The notes beneath the pieces are model-generated. The model was not told the DNA's origin. It saw only the letters and a program-made list of their open reading frames with translations, and did no database searches. A DNA stretch of 64,000 bases from an uncultured Candidatus Actinomarina sp. (GTDB taxonomy: Bacteria; Actinomycetota; Acidimicrobiia; Actinomarinales; Actinomarinaceae). The position numbers were made by a program, and so were the translations under genes. Location: the NCBI GenBank assembly GCA_902604835.1, contig CACKZW010000001.1, forward strand, positions 95,606 through 159,605. The letters run 5' to 3'. Below are positions 8,704 to 17,667 of this stretch, piece after piece. Within the stretch, counting starts at the first letter, position 1. Each line of letters begins with the position of its first letter.

Positions 8704-9555
8704 ATGGAAGATGTTGTTTGGTATAGAAAACCACTCTTATCTGATCCTGTAGCTATCTTGGCTTTTGAGGGATGGAGCGATGCAGGGAATACTGCTAGTG
8801 GTTGTATTGAAAATATATGTGGAAATTATGATGTTGAGCCATTTGCAGAATTAAACTCTGAAGGTTTTTATAATTATCAAATGAGAAGACCTGTAGTTGA
8901 GGTTAAAGCTATAGGTGAACGTAACTTCCATTGGCCACAAACATCGTTTTACTCTATTGAAGATTACAAATTAAAAAGAGAAATCATAATGGTTTTTGGT
9001 GAAGAGCCGTCAATGAAATGGAAAAAATATTCAGAAAATATTTCAAATACTTTAATGGATCTTGGAGTGAAAAGAGCTGTTACTTTAGGTGCATTCTTTG
9101 GCCAAGTAGCTCATACATTGCCAGTGCCAATTTTTGGCGTGAGTGATGATCCTACATTTCACTCTAGATTTAACGTACTTCCAACAAACTATTCTGGTCC
9201 AACAGGCATTACGAGTGTAGTTGGCCACGACTTGAGAAAAAATGGTATAGAAACTTCCGGACTTTGGGCCGCTGTCCCTCATTATCTTAGCTCTGGTGCA
9301 TATCCAAAAGGAATAGGTGCGTTATTAAATAAAACATCAGAAATCTTGAAAATTGATATTGATGACTCAGGAATACAATCTGAAGGTCAACAGTTTGAAA
9401 CAAAAATAAGTAAAGCAATGGAAAACTCTCAAGATCTTGCGGAATACGTTTCAAAGTTAGAAGAGGCTGAAGTGAATATTGAAGAAAGCTTCTCAGAAGA
9501 TAATCTTGTTGAGCAAATAGAAGATTTTCTTAATAATGAAGGTGGAGAATTTTAA
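8704..9555 (+). CDS. PAC2 family protein
   Basis: The 283-residue protein shows the PAC2 pattern: AILAFEGWSDAGNTASG near residue 20, VTLGAFFGQVAHTLPVPI around residue 130, and the SVVGHDLRKNGIETSGLWAAVPHYL block that follows. The PAC2 fold is shared with proteasome-assembly chaperones, and in Actinobacteria these proteins are common single genes of unknown role. The acidic C-terminal tail is likely disordered. The stop shares four bases with the stop of the convergent bS22-like gene. Confidence 0.85.
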   Translation: MEDVVWYRKPLLSDPVAILAFEGWSDAGNTASGCIENICGNYDVEPFAELNSEGFYNYQMRRPVVEVKAIGERNFHWPQTSFYSIEDYKLKREIIMVFGEEPSMKWKKYSENISNTLMDLGVKRAVTLGAFFGQVAHTLPVPIFGVSDDPTFHSRFNVLPTNYSGPTGITSVVGHDLRKNGIETSGLWAAVPHYLSSGAYPKGIGALLNKTSEILKIDIDDSGIQSEGQQFETKISKAMENSQDLAEYVSKLEEAEVNIEESFSEDNLVEQIEDFLNNEGGEF

Positions 9556-9647
9556 GCAGACTTCTTTTTATGTCTATTTGATTTACGACGTTTTCTGTAC
9601 TTATGTTTAGACATTTTTTTACGTCTTTTCTTAATCAAAGATCCCAT
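9552..9647 (-). CDS. Small ribosomal protein bS22-like (AURKAIP1/COX24 domain)
   Basis: The minus-strand ORF encodes 31 residues, beginning MGSLIKKRRKKMSKHKYRKR and ending in a Lys/Arg-rich tail. The GS-[VL]-IKKRRK-x-M start and extreme basicity match the small actinobacterial protein seen as bS22 in mycobacterial 30S subunits, related to mitochondrial mS38/AURKAIP1. It would bind 16S rRNA near the decoding region. The gene is easily missed because of its length. Its stop overlaps that of the convergent PAC2 gene (shared TTAA). Confidence 0.9.
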   Translation of the reverse strand: MGSLIKKRRKKMSKHKYRKRRKSNRHKKKSA

Positions 9648-9685
9648 AAATAAAAATTTTTCCTTTTTTCCTAACTGCGAAATTC

Positions 9686-9701
9686 TAACCTATGTAGGTT
9701 A
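9686..9701. promoter_or_regulatory. Inverted repeat upstream of the bS22-like gene
   Basis: TAACCTATGTAGGTTA consists of two 7-bp arms around TG. It sits 39 bases before the bS22-like start and 16 bases after the stop of the choline-kinase-like gene. It could be an operator or a weak terminator stem, but no clear T-run follows on either strand. Function is not known. Confidence 0.3.
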
Positions 9702-9716
9702 ATAAATGAATAGCTT

Positions 9717-10562
9717 TTATGAAAAATTATTTTCATATCTTTTTATAGCTAAAAGAAGAACTTCTTCACCTTTATTCTCTTGTGGAGACTTTCTTTTTGC
9801 CCAAAATCCCCAAGTTATCATTGAAAGAACTTGAAATAATTCAAATTTAACTTTTATTTTTTCGTCTTTTATGTCGATTATTTTATAAATATCATTGATT
9901 GAATCTTGGTCTTCTTCTAATTCATTCTGCCAAATTAAATCTGCGTAATCAAAAATTGGATCACCTTGTGAGGAATATTCCCAATCAATTAAATAAGCTT
10001 TTTCTTTCAAGTAAACGAAATTTGCATGATATAAATCTTGATGGCAAGGCTTGCTTTCAAGCCCAATTTCAATAAGTCTTTTTATTATTTCTTCACCTAT
10101 TGCTTTCGATTCATTTTCAATTTTTTCATTGTTTTTAGCTAATGTTTTAAAAACATTTAATGGTGAAAAGTTTTCTTGAAATTTTAAATCTGAATTGTGG
10201 AGACGTTTTAAAAGATCTAAAGCATCATCTCTAAATTCTTTATTTTTTAAATCTGATGATGTAAAAGTGTACAAATCCTCATAAAATTCAGAGATTTTTA
10301 TTCCGGTATCTTTTTCGAAGAGAATTATTGGTAAAGTTATTCCAATATTTTTAACTAACTCTTGGTTAATCCCCTCTGACGATCTGTTAATTAAATCAGG
10401 ATTCTCTCCAGGTATTCTGATTATATATGTTTTATTATCGACCTCAACTTTATGATTTAGATTAGTAATACTTTCTAATTTTGAAATCTTATATTTGCTT
10501 TCATCTTTAGTTGATGAAATATCAAACTCGTTAAAAATATTAATTATTTTTCTTGTATCCAT
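9717..10562 (-). CDS. Choline/ethanolamine kinase-like (APH-fold) phosphotransferase
   Basis: The 281-residue protein has the aminoglycoside-phosphotransferase/choline-kinase fold. The catalytic loop is CHQDLYHANFVY (Asp and Asn of the HxDxxxxN motif) near residue 180, followed by the metal-binding LIDWEYSSQGDPIFDYADL near residue 198. The N-terminal TNLNHKVEVDNKTYIIRIPG resembles the nucleotide loop and Lys strand of LicA-type kinases. The likely substrate is choline, ethanolamine or a similar small alcohol; it stands alone, so the pathway is not shown. Confidence 0.75.
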   Translation of the reverse strand: MDTRKIINIFNEFDISSTKDESKYKISKLESITNLNHKVEVDNKTYIIRIPGENPDLINRSSEGINQELVKNIGITLPIILFEKDTGIKISEFYEDLYTFTSSDLKNKEFRDDALDLLKRLHNSDLKFQENFSPLNVFKTLAKNNEKIENESKAIGEEIIKRLIEIGLESKPCHQDLYHANFVYLKEKAYLIDWEYSSQGDPIFDYADLIWQNELEEDQDSINDIYKIIDIKDEKIKVKFELFQVLSMITWGFWAKRKSPQENKGEEVLLLAIKRYENNFS

Positions 10563-10588
10563 TATTTTATTATGATAACAATAATGTC

Positions 10589-10789
10589 ATGAATGACCCA
10601 TTTGCTCTCGATTTAACCATAAGACTTTTATTGTTAGGACTAGGTTCAGCTATGTTTGTTGGGAGTCTTCTTGCTTACATCAACAGAAATAAAAACAAAG
10701 AAAACTTTTATAAATCAAGAACAATTTTTTTGGGAATTGTAGGTTTTATTATTACAGTTTGGACAATTGTCTCATTGATAAATAACTGA
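10589..10789 (+). CDS. Small two-helix membrane protein
   Basis: The 66-residue protein from the ATG at 10589 has two hydrophobic segments (about residues 9-27 and 43-63) separated by a basic loop, RNKNKENFYKSR. A longer frame from 10553 exists, but it would overlap the divergent kinase start and adds a non-conserved-looking leader. I do not recognise a family. It lies just before the dCTP deaminase gene and may be co-transcribed with it. Confidence 0.6.
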   Translation: MNDPFALDLTIRLLLLGLGSAMFVGSLLAYINRNKNKENFYKSRTIFLGIVGFIITVWTIVSLINN

Positions 10790-10834
10790 AAACAAAAATT
10801 TTTAGATTAGTATATTCTTTAAACAAGAGGAATC

Positions 10835-11401
10835 ATGCTTTCAGATAATGATATAAATAAAGCTTTGGAGGATAAATTAATTGAGATTAGTCCATTAGAT
10901 ACAAGCTATATACAGCCTTCAAGTGTTGACTTAAGGGTTGGTGAAGAGTTTAGAGTTTTTGAGAATCACAAATACAGTCATATTGATCCAAAATCGCCAC
11001 AAGAAGATTTGACTACTCTTGTTGAGGCTACAATAGAGGAGCCTTTCGTTCTTCATCCAGGTGAATTTGTTTTGGGAACTACATATGAAAAAGTTACGCT
11101 ATCAAACAAAATTGTTGCAAGGCTTGAAGGAAAATCATCTTTAGGGCGGATAGGTTTATTAATTCACTCTACAGCAGGTTTTGTTGATCCAGGATTTTCA
11201 GGTTATTTGACTTTAGAGCTTTCAAATGTTGCAAATTTACCAATCAAAATCTATCCAGAAATGAAAATTGGACAGATTTCTTTTTACTATTTAAATTCCC
11301 CTTCAGTATCAATGTATGGAGATGAAAGTTATGGTAGCAAGTATCAAGGTCAAGAAGGGCCAACACCAAGCAAGAGCCATAATGATTTTGATAAAGAATG
11401 A
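10835..11401 (+). CDS. dcd: dCTP deaminase, dUMP-forming (bifunctional Dcd:Dut type)
   Basis: The 188-residue protein closely follows the Mycobacterium tuberculosis enzyme: QPSSVDLRV, FVLHPGEFVLGTT, ARLEGKSSLGRIGLLIHSTAGFVDPGFSG, LTLELSNVANLPI and a C-terminal YQGQEGPTPSKS lid. The mycobacterial enzyme turns dCTP directly into dUMP, combining deaminase and dUTPase activity, and I infer the same here. A GAGG Shine-Dalgarno precedes the ATG. The stop overlaps the next start (ATGA). Confidence 0.93.
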   Translation: MLSDNDINKALEDKLIEISPLDTSYIQPSSVDLRVGEEFRVFENHKYSHIDPKSPQEDLTTLVEATIEEPFVLHPGEFVLGTTYEKVTLSNKIVARLEGKSSLGRIGLLIHSTAGFVDPGFSGYLTLELSNVANLPIKIYPEMKIGQISFYYLNSPSVSMYGDESYGSKYQGQEGPTPSKSHNDFDKE

Positions 11402-12081
11402 TCCCTGGAATAGGTACATTAATTAATGGCTTTGGTGTAATAATATCAGGTATTGTCGCACGAATAATTTTTAAAAAAGAGTTAAAAAACTTTGAAGAAA
11501 ACCTTCTTCCTCTGGGCCTACTAGTTTTAGCCTTAGGATTTAGAGAAACATTGAAGAGCCCAGATTTTATTCTCACATTGTTTGCGGTACTAGTTGGAGC
11601 AATTATTGGTAGCTACTTGAAAATTGAAAACAGAATTAAATCATTTGGAGATAAAATTTATTTAAGATTTGAAAAAGGTGAGGGCGACAAAACAAAATTT
11701 ATTGAGAGCTACCTTACAACAACTTTGATTGTAATAACTGGCCCTCTAGCAATTATTGGACCTTTTTTTGATGTTGTAGAATCCAACCTAGAGCTTTTAT
11801 TAATAAAAACAGCACTTGATTGTTTTCTTGTAATATTTATCACATCTAGTGGTGGCAAAGGCGCAATATATTCGGGAATCTCTATTTTGATTTATCAAGG
11901 AGCGTTTACTTTATTAGCTTTATTAATCAACACAAATATTGAACAACAGATTTCAGATTCAATCGCAGGAATAGGAGGGGTTTTACTAATAGGTGTTGGA
12001 ATAAATCTTTTAGGGTTAAAAAAAATTCCGGTAGGAAATTATATGCTCAGTCTGTTTGTTCCGTTTCTTCTAGCATTGTAA
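11398..12081 (+). CDS. DUF554 family membrane protein (YdfK-like)
   Basis: The 227-residue membrane protein has about seven hydrophobic segments. MIPGIGTLINGFGVIISGIV at the start and the FITSSGGKGAIYSG and GGVLLIGVGINLLGLKKIPVGNYM blocks match DUF554, a widespread family of uncharacterised, possibly transport-related proteins. Its ATG overlaps the dcd stop by four bases. The 3' end overlaps the convergent acyltransferase by 35 bases. Confidence 0.82.
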   Translation: MIPGIGTLINGFGVIISGIVARIIFKKELKNFEENLLPLGLLVLALGFRETLKSPDFILTLFAVLVGAIIGSYLKIENRIKSFGDKIYLRFEKGEGDKTKFIESYLTTTLIVITGPLAIIGPFFDVVESNLELLLIKTALDCFLVIFITSSGGKGAIYSGISILIYQGAFTLLALLINTNIEQQISDSIAGIGGVLLIGVGINLLGLKKIPVGNYMLSLFVPFLLAL

Positions 12082-12718
12082 ATTCTCTTAACGCTCCATT
12101 TACTCCCTCAAAGAGTGAAATAATTTTTTCAGATTCTTCTTCGAAAGACTTGGTTACAAATTGCTCTTTTTGTACATGGAAACGTCTATTTTTAAAATCT
12201 AGTTCTACCGGTAAGTATGGAATATTTAATTCTTTAGCAAGATAGTAAAAGCCACTCCTAAATTTTTTGACCTGTTCTGTTCCCGCTTCAGGGGCTATAC
12301 AAAGTACGTATTCATCTATTTTTGAAAATTCCTCTATGGCACCTTTGATTAATCCTTTTGATTTGTTTCTATAAACAGGAATTCCACCAAGTTTTAAGAG
12401 AATTATTTTTTGTAACCAACCAAGTGGCCATGGTATTCCTAATCTATCAACGTCTTTAGAAAAAGTGTATAAGCTTGGAAGCCTGGTGAAGATCCATTTT
12501 GCTCCGAAAAAATTAATTTTCAAATCTAGGGCTAAAATAGCAAGTAATGCATACCATGCATCTCTGTTTGCAGTGTGTGGAGCTCCAATTAAAATTATTT
12601 TTTTATAATTGGGAAATTCTCCAGTAATGTCCCATTTTGAAAGTTGAAGCAACTTCCTGCTTAGGGGTCCCAAAACAATTCTTTTTTTTCTAGGTACCTT
12701 ATCTGGAATAGATATCAT
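12047..12718 (-). CDS. PlsC-like lysophospholipid acyltransferase family protein
   Basis: The 223-residue protein has the acyltransferase motif H-x4-D as HTANRD (near residue 48) and the glycerophosphate-binding motif as APEAGTEQVKKFRSGFYYLA (near residue 142). The H-T-A-N-R-D form places it with the smaller 1-acyl-glycerol-phosphate acyltransferase-like proteins rather than with canonical PlsC. It probably acylates a lipid at the inner membrane face. The start overlaps the asd 3' end by 20 bases, so it is the last gene of a lysC-asd operon. Confidence 0.75.
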   Translation of the reverse strand: MISIPDKVPRKKRIVLGPLSRKLLQLSKWDITGEFPNYKKIILIGAPHTANRDAWYALLAILALDLKINFFGAKWIFTRLPSLYTFSKDVDRLGIPWPLGWLQKIILLKLGGIPVYRNKSKGLIKGAIEEFSKIDEYVLCIAPEAGTEQVKKFRSGFYYLAKELNIPYLPVELDFKNRRFHVQKEQFVTKSFEEESEKIISLFEGVNGALREFTMLEETEQTD

Positions 12719-13700
12719 TTTTTTGAATATAGCTGGCTATTTGTACTGCGTTTAGAGCAGCTCCTTTTAAAAGATTATCTCCGACAGCCCAAAAGTTGAG
12801 AATTTTTTTACTTGATAAACCTGCTCTCATTCTAGAGACTAAGATATTTTTGTTTCCTTCTGCATCAACCGGGGTTGGAAAGTCGTTTGCCCAATACTCA
12901 ACACCCTCGAATAAATTAATTGACTCAATAGCTTTATCTACACTTACATCTTCGTCAAATGTAGCACTACAAAAAATACCATGTCCTGTTTCGACCCCCA
13001 CACGAGCATTCGAAGGCTCCACAATTAAATTTGGGATATTTAGTATTTTTTTTGATTCATTGGAGAACTTCATTTCTTCATCTGTGTACCCATTTTCAGT
13101 CATATTTCCTGCAACTGGGATTACATTTTTAGCTATTTGAGTTTTGTAGTATTTTTCACCTGGTGCAGATCCAGAATTTTGAAGGTTTAATAACTCGTTA
13201 TTAAGAGATTCAACAGCATCTTTTCCTGAACCTGAAACTGCTTGATAAGAAACAGGAACAATTCCAACAAGTTTAAAAATATCATGTAAAGGTTTCAAAG
13301 CCATTACTAAAGCCATTGTTGTACAGTTTGGATTTGCAATGATTTTTGTCTTTTCATTAATTGTATTTTCATTTATTCCATAGACAACAAGTGGTATTTC
13401 ATCATTCATTCTAAATGTTGAAGAGTTATCAATCACAAAAGCGCCTCTGTCAACAAATTCATTTGCGTATTCTTTTGATCTGACTCCTCCAGCAGAAAAT
13501 AAAGCGATGTCGCAGGGTTTAATATTTTTAATATTTAATTCTTTTATTTCAACATCTTTATCATTAACTGAAAGTATTTTTCCTTCAGATGTTTTCGAAG
13601 CAAATAATTGGAACTCAGCAGAATTATCAAAAAACTCTTCACAAAGTTTGATTATTTTACGCCCAACAAGACCTGTAGCTCCTACGATTGCAATATTCAT
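12699..13700 (-). CDS. asd: Aspartate-semialdehyde dehydrogenase
   Basis: The 333-residue protein has the N-terminal NADP-binding loop GATGLVGRKI, the catalytic cysteine in NPNCTTMALVMALKPL (near residue 128), the VSYQAVSGSGKDAV block and the late catalytic His in NARVGVETGHGIF. It reduces aspartyl phosphate to the semialdehyde, the branch point to lysine/DAP, threonine and methionine. It directly abuts lysC (stop 13701, start 13700), so the first two steps of the pathway are one operon. Confidence 0.96.
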   Translation of the reverse strand: MNIAIVGATGLVGRKIIKLCEEFFDNSAEFQLFASKTSEGKILSVNDKDVEIKELNIKNIKPCDIALFSAGGVRSKEYANEFVDRGAFVIDNSSTFRMNDEIPLVVYGINENTINEKTKIIANPNCTTMALVMALKPLHDIFKLVGIVPVSYQAVSGSGKDAVESLNNELLNLQNSGSAPGEKYYKTQIAKNVIPVAGNMTENGYTDEEMKFSNESKKILNIPNLIVEPSNARVGVETGHGIFCSATFDEDVSVDKAIESINLFEGVEYWANDFPTPVDAEGNKNILVSRMRAGLSSKKILNFWAVGDNLLKGAALNAVQIASYIQKNDIYSR

Positions 13701-14909
13701 TTATATTTCAATAAACTCTTCGTGAAGAGAGTCAATTGCTTTTTGCATATCGCTCTTGCTAACAACACAAGAAATTCGTATTGGGGAAGTTGAAATCATT
13801 GCGATATTAATTTTATTTTTTCCAAGTATTGAGAACATTTTTGAAGCTATTCCGGATTCAGCTTTCATGCCTGCTCCAATAAGTGAAACTCGTGCAATGT
13901 TTGAGTCAGAATCAGATCCTTCAGCATTCAATTCACTTGATAAATTATCTAATATAGTTTCTACATCGTTTTTTTGTTCGCTTGGTGAAGTAAAACTTAT
14001 ATCAGTTTTTGAGTCTTTGGATACATTCTGGACGATCATGTCGACAATTACACCAGCTTCTGAAAGTGGGCCAAATACTTTACCAGCTATACCCGGCTGA
14101 TCTGGTACTCCAAATAAAGTAAATTTAATTTCTTTATCATTGTGTGTAACACCGCTAACTATGGCTTGTTCCATGACACTATCCTTTACAATTGTTCCTT
14201 CACCAATACTAAACGTAGGTTTTACAATTATTGGTACATTATACCTTCTACCAAACTCTACAGATCTAGCCATTAAAACCTTTGCTCCCGAAGAGGCCAT
14301 CTCTAGCATTTCATCATAAGTAATCTCTTTAATCAGTCTGGCTTTTTCAACTATTCTTGGGTCAGCTGTGTACACTCCTTCAACGTCTGTGTAGATTTCA
14401 CATTTTTCAGCATCAAGAGCGGCTGCTAATGCGACAGCTGTCGCGTCTGAGCCTCCCCTGCCTAATGTTGTAATTTCTTTTGTTTCTTTATTTACTCCTT
14501 GAAAACCGGCAACTATTACAATTTTTCCTTCTTCGATTCCTTCTTTTACCCTCTCTCCTGAAATGTCTTCAATTTCTGCCATTCCATGTCTTGAAGTGGT
14601 TGTTATTCCTGCTTGTGAGCCAGTTAGTGAGAAAGATTCGTAACCAAGATTATTTAAATGCATAGCTAACAGTGACATTGTTATTCTTTCTCCAGCAGAT
14701 AAGAGCATATCCATTTCTCTTGGTGATGGTGTTTCTGAAAGTTCATTTGCTAAATTTATCAATTCATCTGTGCTTGATCCCATAGCTGAAACTACTACAA
14801 CAACTTCATTGCCTGCTTCTTTACAGTCAATTATTTTCTGCGCAACTATCTTTAGTGTTTCAGGATTTTCGACACTAGTTCCACCAAATTTTTGTACTAT
14901 TAAATTCAT
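13701..14909 (-). CDS. lysC: Aspartate kinase
   Basis: The 402-residue protein from the ATG at 14907-14909 begins MNLIVQKFGGTSV, in register with other actinobacterial aspartokinases; an ATG nine bases earlier is less likely. The kinase domain carries VVVVSAMGSSTD and TTLGRGGSDATAVALAAAL, followed by two C-terminal ACT domains (KFTLFGVPDQPGIAGKVF and ARVSLIGAGMKAESGIASKMF), so feedback control by lysine and/or threonine is expected. It makes aspartyl phosphate for the asd product. Confidence 0.96.
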   Translation of the reverse strand: MNLIVQKFGGTSVENPETLKIVAQKIIDCKEAGNEVVVVVSAMGSSTDELINLANELSETPSPREMDMLLSAGERITMSLLAMHLNNLGYESFSLTGSQAGITTTSRHGMAEIEDISGERVKEGIEEGKIVIVAGFQGVNKETKEITTLGRGGSDATAVALAAALDAEKCEIYTDVEGVYTADPRIVEKARLIKEITYDEMLEMASSGAKVLMARSVEFGRRYNVPIIVKPTFSIGEGTIVKDSVMEQAIVSGVTHNDKEIKFTLFGVPDQPGIAGKVFGPLSEAGVIVDMIVQNVSKDSKTDISFTSPSEQKNDVETILDNLSSELNAEGSDSDSNIARVSLIGAGMKAESGIASKMFSILGKNKINIAMISTSPIRISCVVSKSDMQKAIDSLHEEFIEI

Positions 14910-14966
14910 CTGAAACATTCTAATGAGTTTATTAAAGATTTAACAGACCTAGTATTCTTAGATTTA

Positions 14967-15842
14967 ATGAGCATTGATCTTCATATTCATTCGAAAAATT
15001 CTGATGGAACAGACAGTATTGATGAGATTGTTAGCAAATCCAAAGATCAGCAGTTACAAGCAATATCGATAACTGATCATGAATACTTATCTGAAGTAAA
15101 TACTGAAGGAATTGAAATTATCTCCGGCGTAGAAATGAGTGTCAGCTGGAACGATCTTGATTCACAGAATCCATACAGTGGTATACATCTTTTAATTTAC
15201 TTTCTAGAAAAGAATACTCCTCTTGATAAAATGCTTTTCAAAATAAGAGAGGAGAAAAAAAACAGAAATTATGAAATTTTAGATAAATTAAAAAATATTG
15301 GTATCGAGATTGAGAAAAATGAATTAGAAAATTTTGAGACAAAAGTACCAGGACGTCCTCATATTGCAAACCTAATGAAATCAAAAGGATATGTAAGTAC
15401 TTTAAATGAAGCATTTCAAAAATATTTGGGTAATGGAAAAGTTGGTGATTCACGAATTCATCAAAACCAAATTACAGATGTTATTCAAGTTGCTAAAGAA
15501 TCTAAATCTTTAATATTTCTGGCTCATCCTCACACCTTGGTAAGTAATAAAAATTATTCTTTTTCAAAAAATTGGCACAATGCATCATTTTTTGAAATTC
15601 TAAAGAAATTAAAGTCTTTAGGAATAGATGGGGTTGAGACATATTACTCCAGTTACTCTATATCTACTTCAAACTCATTAGAAGAGATTACAAACAGTCT
15701 AAATTTGCTTAGAAGTGGTGGGTCTGATTATCACGGTATGAATAAACCTAATATAAATATAGGATTCGGATATGAGAATAATCAGTTGAATATTCCATAC
15801 AACTTAATTGAAAAAATGAAAGCAAAACATGCGGAACTTTAA
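14967..15842 (+). CDS. PHP-domain phosphoesterase (3',5'-nucleoside bisphosphate phosphatase / RNase AM-like)
   Basis: The 291-residue protein starts with the PHP metal motif DLHIHSKNSDGTDS and continues with ISITDHEY, SGVEMS, VPGRPHIANLMK, LAHPHTLV and GGSDYHG, all metal-binding PHP motifs in the usual order. The GRPHIA motif is typical of the YciV/TrpH group, which removes the 3'-phosphate of nucleoside bisphosphates and trims short RNA. The murJ start overlaps its last 14 bases. Confidence 0.85.
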   Translation: MSIDLHIHSKNSDGTDSIDEIVSKSKDQQLQAISITDHEYLSEVNTEGIEIISGVEMSVSWNDLDSQNPYSGIHLLIYFLEKNTPLDKMLFKIREEKKNRNYEILDKLKNIGIEIEKNELENFETKVPGRPHIANLMKSKGYVSTLNEAFQKYLGNGKVGDSRIHQNQITDVIQVAKESKSLIFLAHPHTLVSNKNYSFSKNWHNASFFEILKKLKSLGIDGVETYYSSYSISTSNSLEEITNSLNLLRSGGSDYHGMNKPNINIGFGYENNQLNIPYNLIEKMKAKHAEL

Positions 15843-17325
15843 AAAACTGCTTGGGCCAATTTCAATTATTTCTTTAGCCTATTTGATGAGCAGAATATTT
15901 GGGTTTACTAGGGAGATCCTTCTTGCAAGATGGACAGGTGTCTCGTCAGCAACAGACACTTTGGATCTTGCTTTTGTAATTCCTGATTTTTTGTTCTATC
16001 TTTCGGCAGGTGGATATTTAGCGATTACATTAATTCCTATTTTGTCCAAACTTCAAAAAGATAAACTTGTTGATTTAAATAATTACTTTCTCTCACTTTT
16101 AAATGGTCTAACCCTAATATTTGGTATTTTTTCAATTATTTTCTTTATGTTTAGATATGAAATTGGTGAAATATTTGGAGTAACTGATATTGAGCTTTTT
16201 GTTCAAGTATTTACGCCAATAATTTTTAGTCAAGTTTTCTTCTTTTCCGGAGCAGTCATGATGGCCTATCAATATTTCATGGGCGAGTTTAAATATGCAG
16301 CATTAGCTCCAGTAATATATAATCTTTCAATAATTTTCTTTGGTTGGATAAATTCTTCTACCCCAGAATCAACAATTTATGGATTTGCCATCGGTGGCTT
16401 TATAGGTTCTTTTATAGGACATATAGTTATTCAAGTTTATGGGCTGAAAAAAATTGGCCTAAATGTAAAATTAATAAAACCAAAGTTTCAAGACTTGACA
16501 CATTACTTTAAAGTTTCAGTTCCTTTAATTGTTGGCCAATCAATTGCAGTTATGGATGAGCAATTGTTTAGAATTTTTGGTTCCATGTTAAGTGTTGGAG
16601 CAATTGCATCATTTAGATATGCAAGGAGAATCGCCATTTTACCGGTGGGCGTTATGGCACAGGCAGTAGGTGTTGCTAGTTTTCCTACTATGTCAAATTT
16701 ATTTGTAGGAGAAAAATTTGAAGAACTAAAAAAATTAATTCGTCAACAAATAGCAATATTATATTTTGTGAACCTAGCAATTGTGTTGGTGCTTATTACA
16801 AATAATGCTGAAATTATAAGTCTTGTTTATGAAAGAGGAGAATTTAATAGTAGTGATGTTCTCCGGGTTAGTTCAATAATGTCAATTGTTGCTTTTGGAA
16901 TTTTGCCATGGTCATTAAACCAAATCGTTACTAGAGCATTTTATGTACAGTCTAATTATTGGTATCCCGTTCTGGTAGGAACTTCCGCAACTGTTTTAGC
17001 TACATTAATTATTTTGAATGCTGAAAATAAATCTGAAATTAGTTACGCTACCGTAATCATTTCTTCTTTATTTTTATATTCGTTAATTTTATTAGCTACT
17101 TTAAAAATTGATGGCGAAAGAATTCTGAATAAAAATTTGATTAGTGATTTGATAATTTCTTCAGTGATTTATTTTGTTACTCTAGGTGTTGTTCAATTCC
17201 TACCAATAGATAATTTTGGTAACTTCTTATACTTATTTATTTCCACAACAATAATTGCATTATCTTTTATTGTGTCTGTTAGGGTAATTAAAATGAAATA
17301 TGTGAAAATAAATAAGGTTAGATAA
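15829..17325 (+). CDS. murJ: Lipid II flippase MurJ
   Basis: The 498-residue membrane protein has the length and about 14 helices of the MVF family. The start LISRIFGFTREILLA-like pattern (here MSRIFGFTREILLA), the PDFLFYLSAGGYLAITLIPIL stretch and the central RYARRIAILPVGVMAQAVGVASFPTMS block are hallmarks of MurJ/MviN. It exports peptidoglycan precursor across the inner membrane. It overlaps the preceding PHP gene by 14 bases and abuts the next gene. Confidence 0.92.
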   Translation: MRNFKKLLGPISIISLAYLMSRIFGFTREILLARWTGVSSATDTLDLAFVIPDFLFYLSAGGYLAITLIPILSKLQKDKLVDLNNYFLSLLNGLTLIFGIFSIIFFMFRYEIGEIFGVTDIELFVQVFTPIIFSQVFFFSGAVMMAYQYFMGEFKYAALAPVIYNLSIIFFGWINSSTPESTIYGFAIGGFIGSFIGHIVIQVYGLKKIGLNVKLIKPKFQDLTHYFKVSVPLIVGQSIAVMDEQLFRIFGSMLSVGAIASFRYARRIAILPVGVMAQAVGVASFPTMSNLFVGEKFEELKKLIRQQIAILYFVNLAIVLVLITNNAEIISLVYERGEFNSSDVLRVSSIMSIVAFGILPWSLNQIVTRAFYVQSNYWYPVLVGTSATVLATLIILNAENKSEISYATVIISSLFLYSLILLATLKIDGERILNKNLISDLIISSVIYFVTLGVVQFLPIDNFGNFLYLFISTTIIALSFIVSVRVIKMKYVKINKVR

Positions 17326-17667
17326 GTGCAAAAATTTCCATTAAAAAAAGGTTTATCAGATGTTAACGAGCTTCATGATGAAATCAATGAGTACATAAAT
17401 GTTTTAATGGGACATATTAATCCTCCAATATCAGATGGTATTGATACTCTTTTTGAAGTTAGTAGTACATATCTTGCTAGAGCTAAAGAAATCGAAATTA
17501 AATTATTAGAAAGAGAAAGAAGTGGAAATATATCTTCAGGTGATGAATTAAAAAAATTTAGAACAGGTGAACTTAGAAGTTTTATAGAATTGTGTAAGAG
17601 TGCACAAAATCAAGGTTCAAGAAGAATTACTATGGCTTTGAGTGAGTTAAACCTAAAAGAAAATTAG
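17326..17667 (+). CDS. Hypothetical 113-residue helical protein
   Basis: The GTG start directly follows the murJ stop. The protein is predicted by eye to be mostly helical and charged, with no membrane segment, cysteine motif or signal peptide (HDEINEYINVLMGHINPP, YLARAKEIEIKLLERERSG). I do not recognise a family. Coupling to murJ suggests co-expression with cell-wall functions, but this is only context. The stop shares TTAG with the convergent dnaX stop. Confidence 0.6.
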   Translation: MQKFPLKKGLSDVNELHDEINEYINVLMGHINPPISDGIDTLFEVSSTYLARAKEIEIKLLERERSGNISSGDELKKFRTGELRSFIELCKSAQNQGSRRITMALSELNLKEN

